From positions 1,922,001-1,986,000 of the forward strand of contig NZ_CP071696.1 of NCBI RefSeq assembly GCF_018024495.1: a stretch of 64,000 nucleotides of DNA, in the 5' to 3' direction. The position numbers were made by a program, and so were the translations under genes. Positions 16,364-25,155 of the stretch are shown here, piece after piece. Source of the DNA: Agromyces archimandritae (GTDB lineage: Bacteria > Actinomycetota > Actinomycetes > Actinomycetales > Microbacteriaceae). Each line of letters opens with the position of its first letter. Within the stretch, counting starts at the first letter, position 1. The notes under the pieces were generated by a model that ran no database searches, was not told the origin of the DNA, and was given only the letters and a program-made list of their open reading frames with translations.

Positions 16364-17869
16364 ATGACCGCACACCGCCGCATCGTCCGGACCGTCGCGC
16401 TCGCCGCGGCATCCACGCTCGCGCTCGCCGGCTGCACGGCGGGCAGCACCTCCGACGACGAGGCGAAGACGGGCGTCGTCGTCGGCCTCACGGGCGAGCC
16501 GGCGAATCTCGACTTCACGACCACGGCGGGTTCGGCGATCCCGCAGGTGCTGATGAACAACGTGTACGAGGGGCTCGTGAAGATCGACCAGGAGGGGCGG
16601 ATCCAGCCGCTGCTGGCCACCGACTGGCAGGTGAGCGACGACCGCACGACGTACGTCTTCGAACTGGCCGACGGGGTGACGTTCTCGAACGGCGACGAGT
16701 TCACGGCCGACGACGTCGCGTTCAGCATCGACCGGGTGAAGAACGACTGGACGCTGAGCCTGAAGGCGCAGATGGACGTCGTGGATCGCGTCGAGGTCGT
16801 CTCCGACACCGAGGTGCGGGTCGTGCTCGGCCGCCCGAGCAACTCGTGGCTGTTCGCGATGGGCACCTCGGTCGGTGCGATGTTCTCCGAGGGCGGGGTG
16901 GATGCCCTGGCCACCGATCCGGTCGGCACGGGCCCGTTCACGGTCGAGGAGTTCGTGCAGGGCGACCGCATCGAGCTCGCCGCCCGCGACGACTACTGGG
17001 GGGAGGCGCCCGGTATCGAGTCGGCGACGGTGCGGTACTTCGCCGACGCCGTGGCGCAGACGAACGCGCTGCGCGCCGGCGATATCGACATGGCCTGGAA
17101 CATGCAGGCGCCCGATCTCGTCTCGCAGTTCGAGGCCGAAGACTTCCAGGTGATCGACGGGACGTCCACGGGCGAGATCCTGTTGTCGATGAACAACCGC
17201 GTCGCCCCCTTCGACGATGTGCGGGTGCGGCAGGCGGTCGCCTACGCGCTCGACCGGCAGGCGATCCTCGACGCCGCCTGGGGCGGCTACGGCACGCTCA
17301 TCGGGGCGATGGTGCCGCCGACCGACCCGTATTACGAGGATCTCACGGGCGAGTACCCGTACGACCCGGAGCGGGCGAAGGCGCTGCTGGCCGAGGCCGG
17401 CGCCGAGGGCGTCTCGGTCACGTTCGACGTGCCGACCCGGCCGTATGCGAACGCCGTCTCCGAGATCGTCGTCGACCAGCTGGCCGCCGTCGGCATCGAC
17501 GCGACGATCCGTTCGGCCGAGTTCCCGGCGGTGTGGCTCGACCGGGTCTTCACGAAGCACGACTTCGAGATGAGCGTCATCCTCGCGACCGAGGCGCGCG
17601 ACTTCGCGACCGTCTTCAACGACCCCGACTACTACATCGGCTACGACAACACGCGCATCGCGCCGATCATCGCCGCCGCCGACCAGGGCACCGAGGAGGA
17701 GTTCGTCGACGGGATGAAGGAGGCCGTGCGCATCGTCACCGAGGATGCGGCGGCGGTGCCGCTGTTCCTGTTCCCGAACCTCGTCGTCGCCGACGCGGGC
17801 CTCACCGGCATCGCCGGCAACGCGGTGACCGAGTCGATGGATCTCACCGGGCTGAGCTGGGCGGACTGA
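16364..17869 (+). CDS. Peptide-type ABC transporter substrate-binding lipoprotein
   Basis: A 501-residue SBP_bac_5 protein. The leader ends in the lipobox LALAGC, with the Cys near residue 25, so it is lipid-anchored outside the membrane. Family blocks seen: MNNVYEGLVKIDQEGRIQP, LATDWQVSDDRTTYVFELAD, DPVGTGPFTVEEFVQGDRI, MNNRVAPFDDVRVRQAVAYA and PYDPERAKALLAEAG. It captures a peptide or similar ligand for the two permeases and the double ATPase that follow within 32 bp. Because the operon ends in an amidase, an amide-containing ligand is conceivable. Confidence 0.92.
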   Translation: MTAHRRIVRTVALAAASTLALAGCTAGSTSDDEAKTGVVVGLTGEPANLDFTTTAGSAIPQVLMNNVYEGLVKIDQEGRIQPLLATDWQVSDDRTTYVFELADGVTFSNGDEFTADDVAFSIDRVKNDWTLSLKAQMDVVDRVEVVSDTEVRVVLGRPSNSWLFAMGTSVGAMFSEGGVDALATDPVGTGPFTVEEFVQGDRIELAARDDYWGEAPGIESATVRYFADAVAQTNALRAGDIDMAWNMQAPDLVSQFEAEDFQVIDGTSTGEILLSMNNRVAPFDDVRVRQAVAYALDRQAILDAAWGGYGTLIGAMVPPTDPYYEDLTGEYPYDPERAKALLAEAGAEGVSVTFDVPTRPYANAVSEIVVDQLAAVGIDATIRSAEFPAVWLDRVFTKHDFEMSVILATEARDFATVFNDPDYYIGYDNTRIAPIIAAADQGTEEEFVDGMKEAVRIVTEDAAAVPLFLFPNLVVADAGLTGIAGNAVTESMDLTGLSWAD

Positions 17870-17900
17870 GCCGGGCCGGCGAGCGCGGGAAGGAGGGCGG

Positions 17901-18851
17901 ATGCTCCGGCGCATCCTCGTGAGCCTCGGGCAGTTCGCGATCACCGTCCTCGTCGCGACGATGATCGTCTTCCTGCTGCTCCGGGTGATGCCGGGCGACC
18001 CCGCGGTCGTCGCCCTCGGCATCAACGCGACCCCCGATGCGCTGGACGCGTGGCGGCACGAGCACGGCACCGACCGGCCCCTGTGGCTGCAGTACCTCGA
18101 GTGGATGGGCGGCCTCGTCACGGGCGACTTCGGCACCTCGTACGTGACCTCGCAGGAGCTCACCCCCCTCATCGCCGACCGGGTGCAGGTCACCCTCATC
18201 CTCGTCGGCTGCGCGATGCTCCTGGCCCTCGTCATCGCGGTGCCGATCGGCACGCTCGCGGCGGTGCGGCATCGGGATGCCGCGGGCGCCGTGCTCTCGG
18301 GCGCCTCGCAGATCGGGGTGGCGATCCCGAACTTCCTCGTCGGCGTGCTGCTCATCGCGTTCTTCTCGGTGCGGCTCGGCTGGTTCCCCTCGGGCGGCTG
18401 GGTGGCGCCCGCTGAGGATGTCGGGGCCTTCCTGCAGCGTCTCGTGCTGCCGGTGATCGCCCTCGGTTCGGTGCAGGCGGCGATCATCACCCGCTATGTG
18501 CGTTCGGCGGTGCTGGAGATCATGCGCGAGGACTTCCTGCGCACCGGGCGGGCGAAGGGCCTCACCTTCGGCGGCGCCCTCGTGCGGCACGGCCTGCGGA
18601 ACGCGGGGGTGCCGGTGATCACGATCGTCGGCGTGCAGCTCGCAGCACTCCTCATCGGGGCCGTCGTCATCGAGCGGGTGTTCGCGATCCCGGGCCTCGG
18701 GAGCCTCCTCGTCGACTCGGTCGCCAACCGCGACCTGCTCGCCGTGCAGGCCGTCGTCGTCGTGCTCGTCCTGCTCGTCGTGCTCCTGAACCTCATCGTC
18801 GACGTCGTCTACGCCCTCGTGGACCCCAGGCTGCGGAGGGAGGCGGCATGA
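17901..18851 (+). CDS. ABC transporter permease (DppB/OppB type)
   Basis: A 316-residue inner-membrane permease with about six helices. The ATG at 17901 follows GGAAGGAGGGC. LLRVMPGDPAVVALG near residue 30 and EVMREDFLRTGRAKGL-like sequence (EIMREDFLRTGRAKGLT near 212, the EAA loop) are diagnostic for the first permease of dipeptide/nickel-type importers. PGLGSLLVDSVANRDLL follows. Its stop overlaps the next start (ATGA), so the two permeases are translationally coupled. Confidence 0.93.
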   Translation: MLRRILVSLGQFAITVLVATMIVFLLLRVMPGDPAVVALGINATPDALDAWRHEHGTDRPLWLQYLEWMGGLVTGDFGTSYVTSQELTPLIADRVQVTLILVGCAMLLALVIAVPIGTLAAVRHRDAAGAVLSGASQIGVAIPNFLVGVLLIAFFSVRLGWFPSGGWVAPAEDVGAFLQRLVLPVIALGSVQAAIITRYVRSAVLEIMREDFLRTGRAKGLTFGGALVRHGLRNAGVPVITIVGVQLAALLIGAVVIERVFAIPGLGSLLVDSVANRDLLAVQAVVVVLVLLVVLLNLIVDVVYALVDPRLRREAA

Positions 18852-19726
18852 CGGCATCCACTCCGCGAGACCTCGCCGCGAACCCGTTGCCGCCCGCGCC
18901 CCCGCGCGGCCGGCGGGCGAACGCGCAGCTCGTCATCGGCGCCGTGCTCATCGGCCTCGTCGTGGCGGTCGCGCTCGTCTCGCTCGTGTGGACGCCGCAC
19001 GACCCGCTGGCCACGAACGCCGCCGACCGTCTGCAGGGCCCGAGCGGCGAGCACCCCTTCGGCACCGACCGCTACGGCCGCGACGTGCTCTCGAACGTGA
19101 TGGCCGGCGCACAGGTCACCCTCGTGGTCGGCTTCATCGCCGTCGGCATCGCCGCCGTGGTCGGGGTGCCGCTCGGGGTCCTCGCCGCGATGCGGCCGGG
19201 CGCGCCGGGCATCGTCATCATGCGCGGCAGCGACATCCTGCTCGCGTTCCCCGGGCTGCTGCTCGCGCTCGTGTTCGGCGCCGTGTTCGGGGCGGGCACG
19301 GTGTCGGCGATGATCGCGCTCGGCATCGGGGCGATTCCCGCGTTCGCCCGCGTCGCCCGCAGCGGCGCCCTGCAGGTCATGAAGACCGACTACGTGCTCG
19401 CGGCGCGCGCGGCGAACCGTTCGGGGTTCCGCATCGCGCTCCGCCATGTGCTGCCGAACATCGGCGGCCTCGCGATCGTGCAGTGCTCGGTGAACTTCGC
19501 GCTCGCCGTGCTCGCCGAGGCGGGCCTGTCGTTCCTCGGGCTCGGCACGCAGCCGCCGACGCCGTCGTGGGGGCGGATGCTGCAGGAGTCGCAGCAGTAT
19601 CTCGGCGTCGCCGATCATCTCGCGATCGCCCCGGGCATCGCGATCGCCATCGCCGTGCTCGGTTTCAACCTGTTCGGCGACGGGCTGCGCGACGTGTTCG
19701 ATCCGAAGCTGCGGAGGCGGCGATGA
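18848..19726 (+). CDS. ABC transporter permease (DppC/OppC type)
   Basis: A 292-residue permease of the second type. HPFGTDRYGRDVLSNVMAGA near residue 62 is the signature of DppC/OppC. VMKTDYVLAARAANRSGFRI near 178 is the EAA loop that contacts the ATPase, and LSFLGLGTQPPTPSWGRML near 222 is the conserved last cytoplasmic loop. It pairs with the upstream permease. Its stop TGA (19724-19726) overlaps an ATG at 19723, which is the expected start of the ATPase gene. Confidence 0.93.
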   Translation: MTASTPRDLAANPLPPAPPRGRRANAQLVIGAVLIGLVVAVALVSLVWTPHDPLATNAADRLQGPSGEHPFGTDRYGRDVLSNVMAGAQVTLVVGFIAVGIAAVVGVPLGVLAAMRPGAPGIVIMRGSDILLAFPGLLLALVFGAVFGAGTVSAMIALGIGAIPAFARVARSGALQVMKTDYVLAARAANRSGFRIALRHVLPNIGGLAIVQCSVNFALAVLAEAGLSFLGLGTQPPTPSWGRMLQESQQYLGVADHLAIAPGIAIAIAVLGFNLFGDGLRDVFDPKLRRRR

Positions 19727-21551
19727 GCGGGCAGGGCGGGCAGGGTGCACCGAGCATGCCGGGCGGGGTGGATGCCGGGTCGCACGGCGCGGGGCGGGGG
19801 CGCCCGCCCTCGAGGTCGCCGGCCTGACCGTGCGCGCCGGGGCATCCACCCTGGTGGAGGACGTCTCGTTCCGCGTCGAACGCGGCGAACGGGTGGGCCT
19901 CATCGGCGAATCGGGATCGGGCAAGTCGGTCACGGCGATGGCCGTGATGGGGCTGCTCTCCGACAGCCTCGACGTCGCCGGCGACATCCGCGTCGAGGGT
20001 TCGCCGAACCTCGTCGGCCGGACCGACCGGCAGATCGCGCCGCTCCGCGGGCAGCGCATGTCGATGGTGTTCCAGGAGCCGATGACCGCCCTCGACCCGC
20101 TGCAGCGCGTCGGCGCGCAGGTCGCCGAGGTCATGACGATCCACGGCACGGCCGGGCGCGCCGCGGCATCCGCCCGCGCCGTCGAACTGCTCGGCACCGT
20201 CGGCCTGCCCGACCCCGAGTACGCCGCCCGCGCCTACCCGCACCAGCTGTCGGGCGGGCAGCGGCAGCGGGTCATGATCGCGATGGCCCTCGCCAACGAC
20301 CCCGCCCTGCTCGTCGCCGATGAACCGACGACCGCGCTCGACGTGACCGTGCAGCGGCAGGTGCTGGAACTGCTGCTCGACCTCGTGCGGGAGCGCGACA
20401 CCGGGCTGCTGTTCATCACGCACGACCTCGCCGTCGTCGCGAGCGTCTGCGAGCGCGTGCTCGTCATGGAACGCGGCCGCATCGTCGAGCAGGGCCCGAT
20501 CTCGCGCGTGTTCACGGCGCCCGAGCATCCGTACACGCGGGGGCTGCTGGCCGCCAGCGACCTCGAGGCGACAGATGCGGACGGGCGGCTGTTCACGGTC
20601 GCGACCGCGGGCGCGTACGTGCCGGGGCGACGGGTGGATGCCGCGGGGCGGCGTGCCGGCGGGGTGCCGGATGCGGGCGCGCGGGATGGCGCCACGCCGG
20701 GCGGGGGCGCCGCGGCATCCACGGCGGGGCATGCGCCCGCGCCCGTGGTGCGCGTCGCCGGCCTCACGAAGACGTACACGAGGCGCGGCCGGCTGCTGCG
20801 CGGCTCGAAGCGCATCGAGGCGCTCGGCGGGCTCGATCTCGAGATCGCCGCGGGGGAGCGGTTCGGCATCGTCGGCGAGTCGGGGTCGGGCAAGTCGACG
20901 CTGCTCCGGATCCTCGCCGGGCTGAGCCGCGCCGGTTCGGGCGAGGTCGAGGTCGCCGGGGTGCGGGTCGACGGGGCGAGCGAGCGCGAGCTCGGGATGC
21001 TCCGGCGCCAGCTGCAGATCGTGTTCCAGGATCCGATGGGCTCGCTCGACCCGCGCATGCGCGTGCGCGATATCGTCGCCGAGCCGCTGCTGAACCCGGC
21101 GAACCTGCGGGCGGGCGCCGGCGGCGAGGGGCGGCGGGAGCTCGTCGCGCGCGTGCTGGAGCAGGTGGGGTTGCCGGCCGACGCCGCCGAACGCTACCCG
21201 CACGAGTTCTCGGGCGGGCAGCGGCAGCGCATCTCGATCGCGCGCGCCCTCGTCTGCACACCGCGGGTGCTGCTCGCCGACGAGCCCGTCAGCGCCCTGG
21301 ACGTCTCGGTGCGGGCGCAGGTGCTGAACCTGCTCGCCGACCTCATCGACGAGGCGCAGCTGACCCTCGTGTTCGTCTCGCACGACCTCGGCGTCGTGCG
21401 CTACCTCTGCGACCGGGTCGCCGTCATGCAGGCCGGCCGCATCGTCGAGATCGGCCCGACGGAGGAGATCTACGAGCGACCGCAGCACCCGTACACGCGC
21501 TCGCTCGTGCAGGCCTCCCCGTCGCTCGAGGCCGTGCTGGGGGAGCGATGA
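19723..21551 (+). pseudogene. Double ATP-binding subunit (DppD-DppF fusion), frameshifted near its start
   Basis: Two ABC ATPase domains are fused in one frame. Domain 1 has GESGSGKS (Walker A), LSGGQRQRVMIAMAL (signature) and LLVADEPTTALDV (Walker B). Domain 2 has GESGSGKS, FSGGQRQRISIARAL and LLADEPVSALDVS. The natural ATGA start at 19723 gives MSGQGGQGAPSMPGG but runs into a stop at 19825; the ATPase frame begins only with ALEVAGLTVRAG near 19806. One base missing in the G-run near 19790-19800 explains this, and adding it gives 609 residues. If the break is real, a GTG at 19830 could still give a nearly complete protein. Confidence 0.85.
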
Positions 21552-23136
21552 GCGGCCGCGGGGCAGGGCGCGAGCCGGCCGGTGTCGCCGGGGATTCCGA
21601 CCGCGGGTCGGGTGCGGATGCCGGGGCGCGGCCCCTCCGCCCGGGCGCACGGCCGGCCCGGGAGCTCGGCGCCGCGTATCGTTCGGGGGAGCTCACCCCG
21701 GCCGAGGCCGCCGAGGACGTCCTCACGGCGATCGCGGTGCGGAACGGGGAGCTGAACGCCTTCGCCGAGCTCGACCCGGAGGCGGTGCGCGAGGCCGCTG
21801 CAGCGAGTGCGGCGCGCTTCGCGGCGGGTGCGCCGCGCGGACCGCTCGACGGCGTTCCGGTGACGGTGAAGGAGAACCTGCGGCGGCGCGGCATCCCGTA
21901 CCGTGCCGGCACCGCCGCGGGCGACGCGTTCGTGCCCGAGCGGAACTCGCCGGCCGTCGACCGCCTGCTCGAGGCCGGTGCGATCATCGTCGGCTCGACG
22001 ACGATGCCCGACTGGGGCATGCTCTCCTCGGGCGTGTCGAGTCTGCACGGCATCACCCGGAACCCCTGGAACCCCGCCTTGACGGCCGGCGGATCCTCGG
22101 CGGGCGCCGGCACCGCGGCGGCGGCCGGCTTCGGCGCGGTGCACCTCGGCAGCGACATCGGCGGTTCGGTGCGGTTCCCGGCGACGTGGGCCGGGCTCGC
22201 CTCGCTGAAGCCGAGCGCGGGCAGGGTGCCGCACGACGACCCGTACTTCGGCCGCGCCGTCGGGCCGATCGCCCGCACCGTCGACGACCTCGCGGTCGCG
22301 ATGGCCGGGATCGCCCGCCCCGACGCGCGGGACTACACGGCGCTGCCCGGGGCATCCATCGACTGGTCGGCGCGCATGCCCGAGGTTCGCGGGCTCCGCC
22401 TCGGGCTCATGCTCGATGCCGGGGCTGGGATGCCGGTCGAAGAATCCACCCTCGCCGCGGTGCGCGCGGCCGCCGACCGTTTCGCCGCCGCCGGGGCCGA
22501 GATCGTGGAGGTGCCGCCGATCCTCGACGAGCCGATGCTCGCCGCCATCGACCGCTTCTGGCGGGTGCGCTTCTGGAACACCGCGCTCAAGCTGCCGACC
22601 GACGCCCGCGAACAGTTGCTGCCCTACATCGCCCGCTGGTGCGCGGGCGGGGCGTCCGTCGCCGGGCACGAGGCGCTCGACGCCTACGACACGATGCAGC
22701 AGGTGCGTCGCGTCGCGGTCGCGGCGATGGGTGCGGATGCCGGGTCGCCCCGGACCGGCGGGGCGAACCGCTCGGGGGTGCCGGGGCCGGTGGGGTCGGT
22801 GGGCCTGGGGTCGGTGGGTCCGGGGTCGGGGGCGCCGGGGCATCCACTCGGCTCGACGCCCTGCTTTCGCCGGTCGCGCCCGTCGCCGCGTTCCCCGCCG
22901 AGTGGCCGATGCCGTTCGGGGAGGAGGACCGCGGCATGGCGCACATCGCCTTCACCGTGCCGTTCAACCTGTCGGGTCAGCCCGCGGCGACCGTCAACTG
23001 CGGTTTCACCGCCGACGGCCGCACGATCGGACTGCAGATCGCCGGCGGCCCCCACGACGACGCCGGCGTGCTCGCCCTCGCCCGCTGGTACGAGGCGCAC
23101 CGCCCGCCCGCCGCCGCGCCGGCGTTCCCGGTGTAG
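21548..23136 (+). pseudogene. Amidase (amidase signature family), frameshifted
   Basis: The start overlaps the ATPase stop (ATGA). The N-terminal ~400 residues carry the amidase signature core: PLDGVPVTVKENL with the catalytic Lys near residue 111, TAGGSSAGAGTAAAAG with the first Ser, and GSDIGGSVRFPATWAG with the Ser nucleophile. The C-terminal end (RLDALLSPVAPVAAFPAEWP, FNLSGQPAATVNCGF) is in another frame and stops at 23136. The change falls within G-runs at about 22770-22845. Adding one base gives a 529-residue enzyme of normal length. Read literally, the protein loses its last strand and helices and continues into unrelated sequence. Confidence 0.82.
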
Positions 23137-23444
23137 GGCGCCGCCCGCTGCACCGCTCCGGCCGCTGCGCCCGGTGTGGGGCGCTGTCCGCCGCTGCTCC
23201 CGGTGGGGCGCTGTCGGCCGGCGTTCCCGGTTGGGCGCCGCCGCCCGCTGCGCCGCTCCGCCGGCCCGCCCCCCCGGCTCGGCCGTCGCCAAAGCAGGCC
23301 GAATCGACTGCGCGGCACCGAAGGCAGGCCGAATGGGCGTGCTCGGCATCCCCGTGGCCTGTTTTCGGGACGCACACGGCCGGCTGAGTCGATGCGCGAC
23401 CGGCTCAGTCCGTGAGCGGCCGGCTCAATCGATGCGCGACCCGC
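23137..23444. repeat. Non-coding gap with degenerate 27-bp and 20-bp repeats
   Basis: Right after the amidase stop, GGGCGCTGTCCGCCG-like units with CCCGGT ends repeat about every 27 bp (23175-23260). Further on, CGGCTCAATCGATGCGCGACC and close variants recur at 23382-23450. No convincing reading frame lies here. The region separates the ABC operon from the META lipoprotein on the other strand. Confidence 0.5.
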
Positions 23445-23915
23445 TCAGTCGGTGCGGGGCAGCGTGAGGAGGAAGACGTCCTCGTCGCCGAGGACGGTGA
23501 GGGTCTCACCGTCGAGGCGGCCCTCCTCGAGGCGGCTGAGGGGGGTGTCGACGCCCTCGCAGGCGCGCTGCGTCATGAAGACGTCGTCGAACTCGATGCC
23601 GCCGTCGTCCTCCGGGTCCCAGCGGCCGCCCATGCGGTTGCAGCCGTCGTAGCCGCTGAAGCGGCCGTCGCCGCCGATCATGAGATGCACGCCCTCCGGG
23701 TCGCCCCAGGTGCCGACATAGGCGTCCCACGGGGCCGGGATCGGCGCGGCGTCGGTCGGCGGTGCGGGCGTCGTGGCGGGTGCGGATGCCGCGGGCGTGG
23801 TGGCCGGCGGTGCGCTCGGCGGGGGCGCGTCGTCGGAACCGCCGCTCGTGCAGCCCGCGAGGGCGAGCGCCGCCACTGCGGCGAGCGCGACCGGCATCCA
23901 CCCCCGAATAGCCAT
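23445..23915 (-). CDS. META domain lipoprotein
   Basis: A 156-residue lipoprotein. The leader MAIRGWMPVALAAVAALALAG ends at a Cys near residue 22 (lipobox LAGC). A Pro/Ala/Thr linker follows to about residue 60. The rest is a META/HslJ-like domain: GTWGDPEGVHLMIGGDGRF, then SGYDGCNRMGGRW with the conserved G-x-GCN motif, and FMTQRACEGVDTPLSR with the conserved T-x-x-AC. META proteins are surface beta-barrel-like domains of unclear function. It precedes no obvious partner and ends near the repeat-rich gap. Confidence 0.85.
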   Translation of the reverse strand: MAIRGWMPVALAAVAALALAGCTSGGSDDAPPPSAPPATTPAASAPATTPAPPTDAAPIPAPWDAYVGTWGDPEGVHLMIGGDGRFSGYDGCNRMGGRWDPEDDGGIEFDDVFMTQRACEGVDTPLSRLEEGRLDGETLTVLGDEDVFLLTLPRTD

Positions 23916-23924
23916 GCCGCCAGG

Positions 23925-25028
23925 TTACCCGCGCGGGCGGCCGCCGTCGAGGGTTCCGGTCGCGCCGAGGCCGGCGGGGAAGGAGGCGGCGGCGGCGCGG
24001 GCGAGAGCGTCGCGTACGGCGACGACGGCGGGCCGGGATGCCGAGGGCAGTCGCGCCGAAGAGAACACTTCGCGCTGCGGGTCGCCCGGCAGGGGCGCGA
24101 GGCGCACGCTCGGCTCCTCGCCGGCCCACACGAGGTCGGGCAGGAGCCCGACGGCGTTGCCGGAGCGGATGAGGCGGATGTGGGCCATGAGGTCGGCCGT
24201 CTCGAAGCGGACGTCGGGTTCGAAACCGGCGCCGCGGCACAGCTGCATCGCCCATTCGCGGGAGGCGGTGCCGGCGGGTTCCAGCACCCAGGGGCGGCCG
24301 GCGAAGTCGGCGAGCAGGGTCGCGAGCACGTTCGGGATCTGCCCGGTCGCCGGGGCTTCGGCGATCCGGGCCTCGGGGCCCGGGGCGGCCGTGGGCGCGG
24401 GGGTCGCGGAGCGGCCGGGGGTGCCCGCGGCGGCCGGCCGGACGGGCCCGCGGGGCGCACCCGGCCCGGGCGCCGGCAGCAGCGGTGGCAGGGCGAGGCG
24501 GATGGCGTCGCGGGCGAGCGGCACCCGGTCGAGGTCGGCGTGCAGCGGGCGGGTGTTGCCGGGGTACTGCTCGGCGATGACGAGGTCGAAGTCGCGGGCG
24601 GCGACCTCGAACAGGCCGACCTCGGGTTCGCGTTCGGTGACCTCGACGCGCAGGCCCGGGTGCTCGGCGGCGAGGATCGTGAGCGCCTGCGGCACGACGG
24701 CATGCGCGGCCGACTGGAACACGGCGATCCGCACGGTGCCGCCGACCGCGGTCAGGGAGCGGGCGAGGTCGGCCTCGGCCTCCTCGAGCTGGTCGAGCAC
24801 GGCGCGGGCGTGCACGACGAGCAGCTCGGCCTGCGGGGTGAGCTGCAGGCGGCGGCCGACCTGGGTGAACAGGGCGACGCCGACCTCGCGTTCGAGCTGG
24901 GAGAGCTGTTGCGACACCGAGGAGGGGCTGTAGGCGAGGGCGTCGGCGACGGCGGCGATCGTGCCCCGCTGGGCGAACTCGGCGAGCAGGCGCAGGCGGC
25001 GGATCTCGAGCACGGCGACCTCCGGCAT
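23925..25028 (-). CDS. LysR family regulator divergent from putA
   Basis: A 367-residue LysR-type regulator. The winged helix at residues 8-65 shows RRLRLLAEFAQRGTIAAVAD and YSPSSVSQQLSQLEREVG, the typical recognition helix. A LysR substrate domain spans about 95-330 but contains a Pro/Ala-rich insert at about 185-225 not usual in the family. It is transcribed away from putA across a 127-bp region. By the common logic of LysR genes it probably regulates putA in response to proline or a related compound; this is inference from position. Confidence 0.85.
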   Translation of the reverse strand: MPEVAVLEIRRLRLLAEFAQRGTIAAVADALAYSPSSVSQQLSQLEREVGVALFTQVGRRLQLTPQAELLVVHARAVLDQLEEAEADLARSLTAVGGTVRIAVFQSAAHAVVPQALTILAAEHPGLRVEVTEREPEVGLFEVAARDFDLVIAEQYPGNTRPLHADLDRVPLARDAIRLALPPLLPAPGPGAPRGPVRPAAAGTPGRSATPAPTAAPGPEARIAEAPATGQIPNVLATLLADFAGRPWVLEPAGTASREWAMQLCRGAGFEPDVRFETADLMAHIRLIRSGNAVGLLPDLVWAGEEPSVRLAPLPGDPQREVFSSARLPSASRPAVVAVRDALARAAAASFPAGLGATGTLDGGRPRG

Positions 25029-25155
25029 CCATTCGGCATAGGTGAACAGTATTCATCGTAAACGTTCGCTGTACACGAATGGATGCCGGATGGATGATGT
25101 CATTGAGCAGGCGCGCCGCCGCTTCGGCCCGCCCGCAGAAAGGGAAACTACAGTC
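25029..25155. promoter_or_regulatory. Divergent promoter region between LysR gene and putA
   Basis: This short, locally AT-richer segment carries GTGAACAGTATTCATCGTAA and the imperfect dyad ATTCGTGTACAGCGAAC on the complementary strand. The dyad is a plausible LysR-type site with a T-N11-A core. No clear -10/-35 pair could be fixed by eye. Confidence 0.4.
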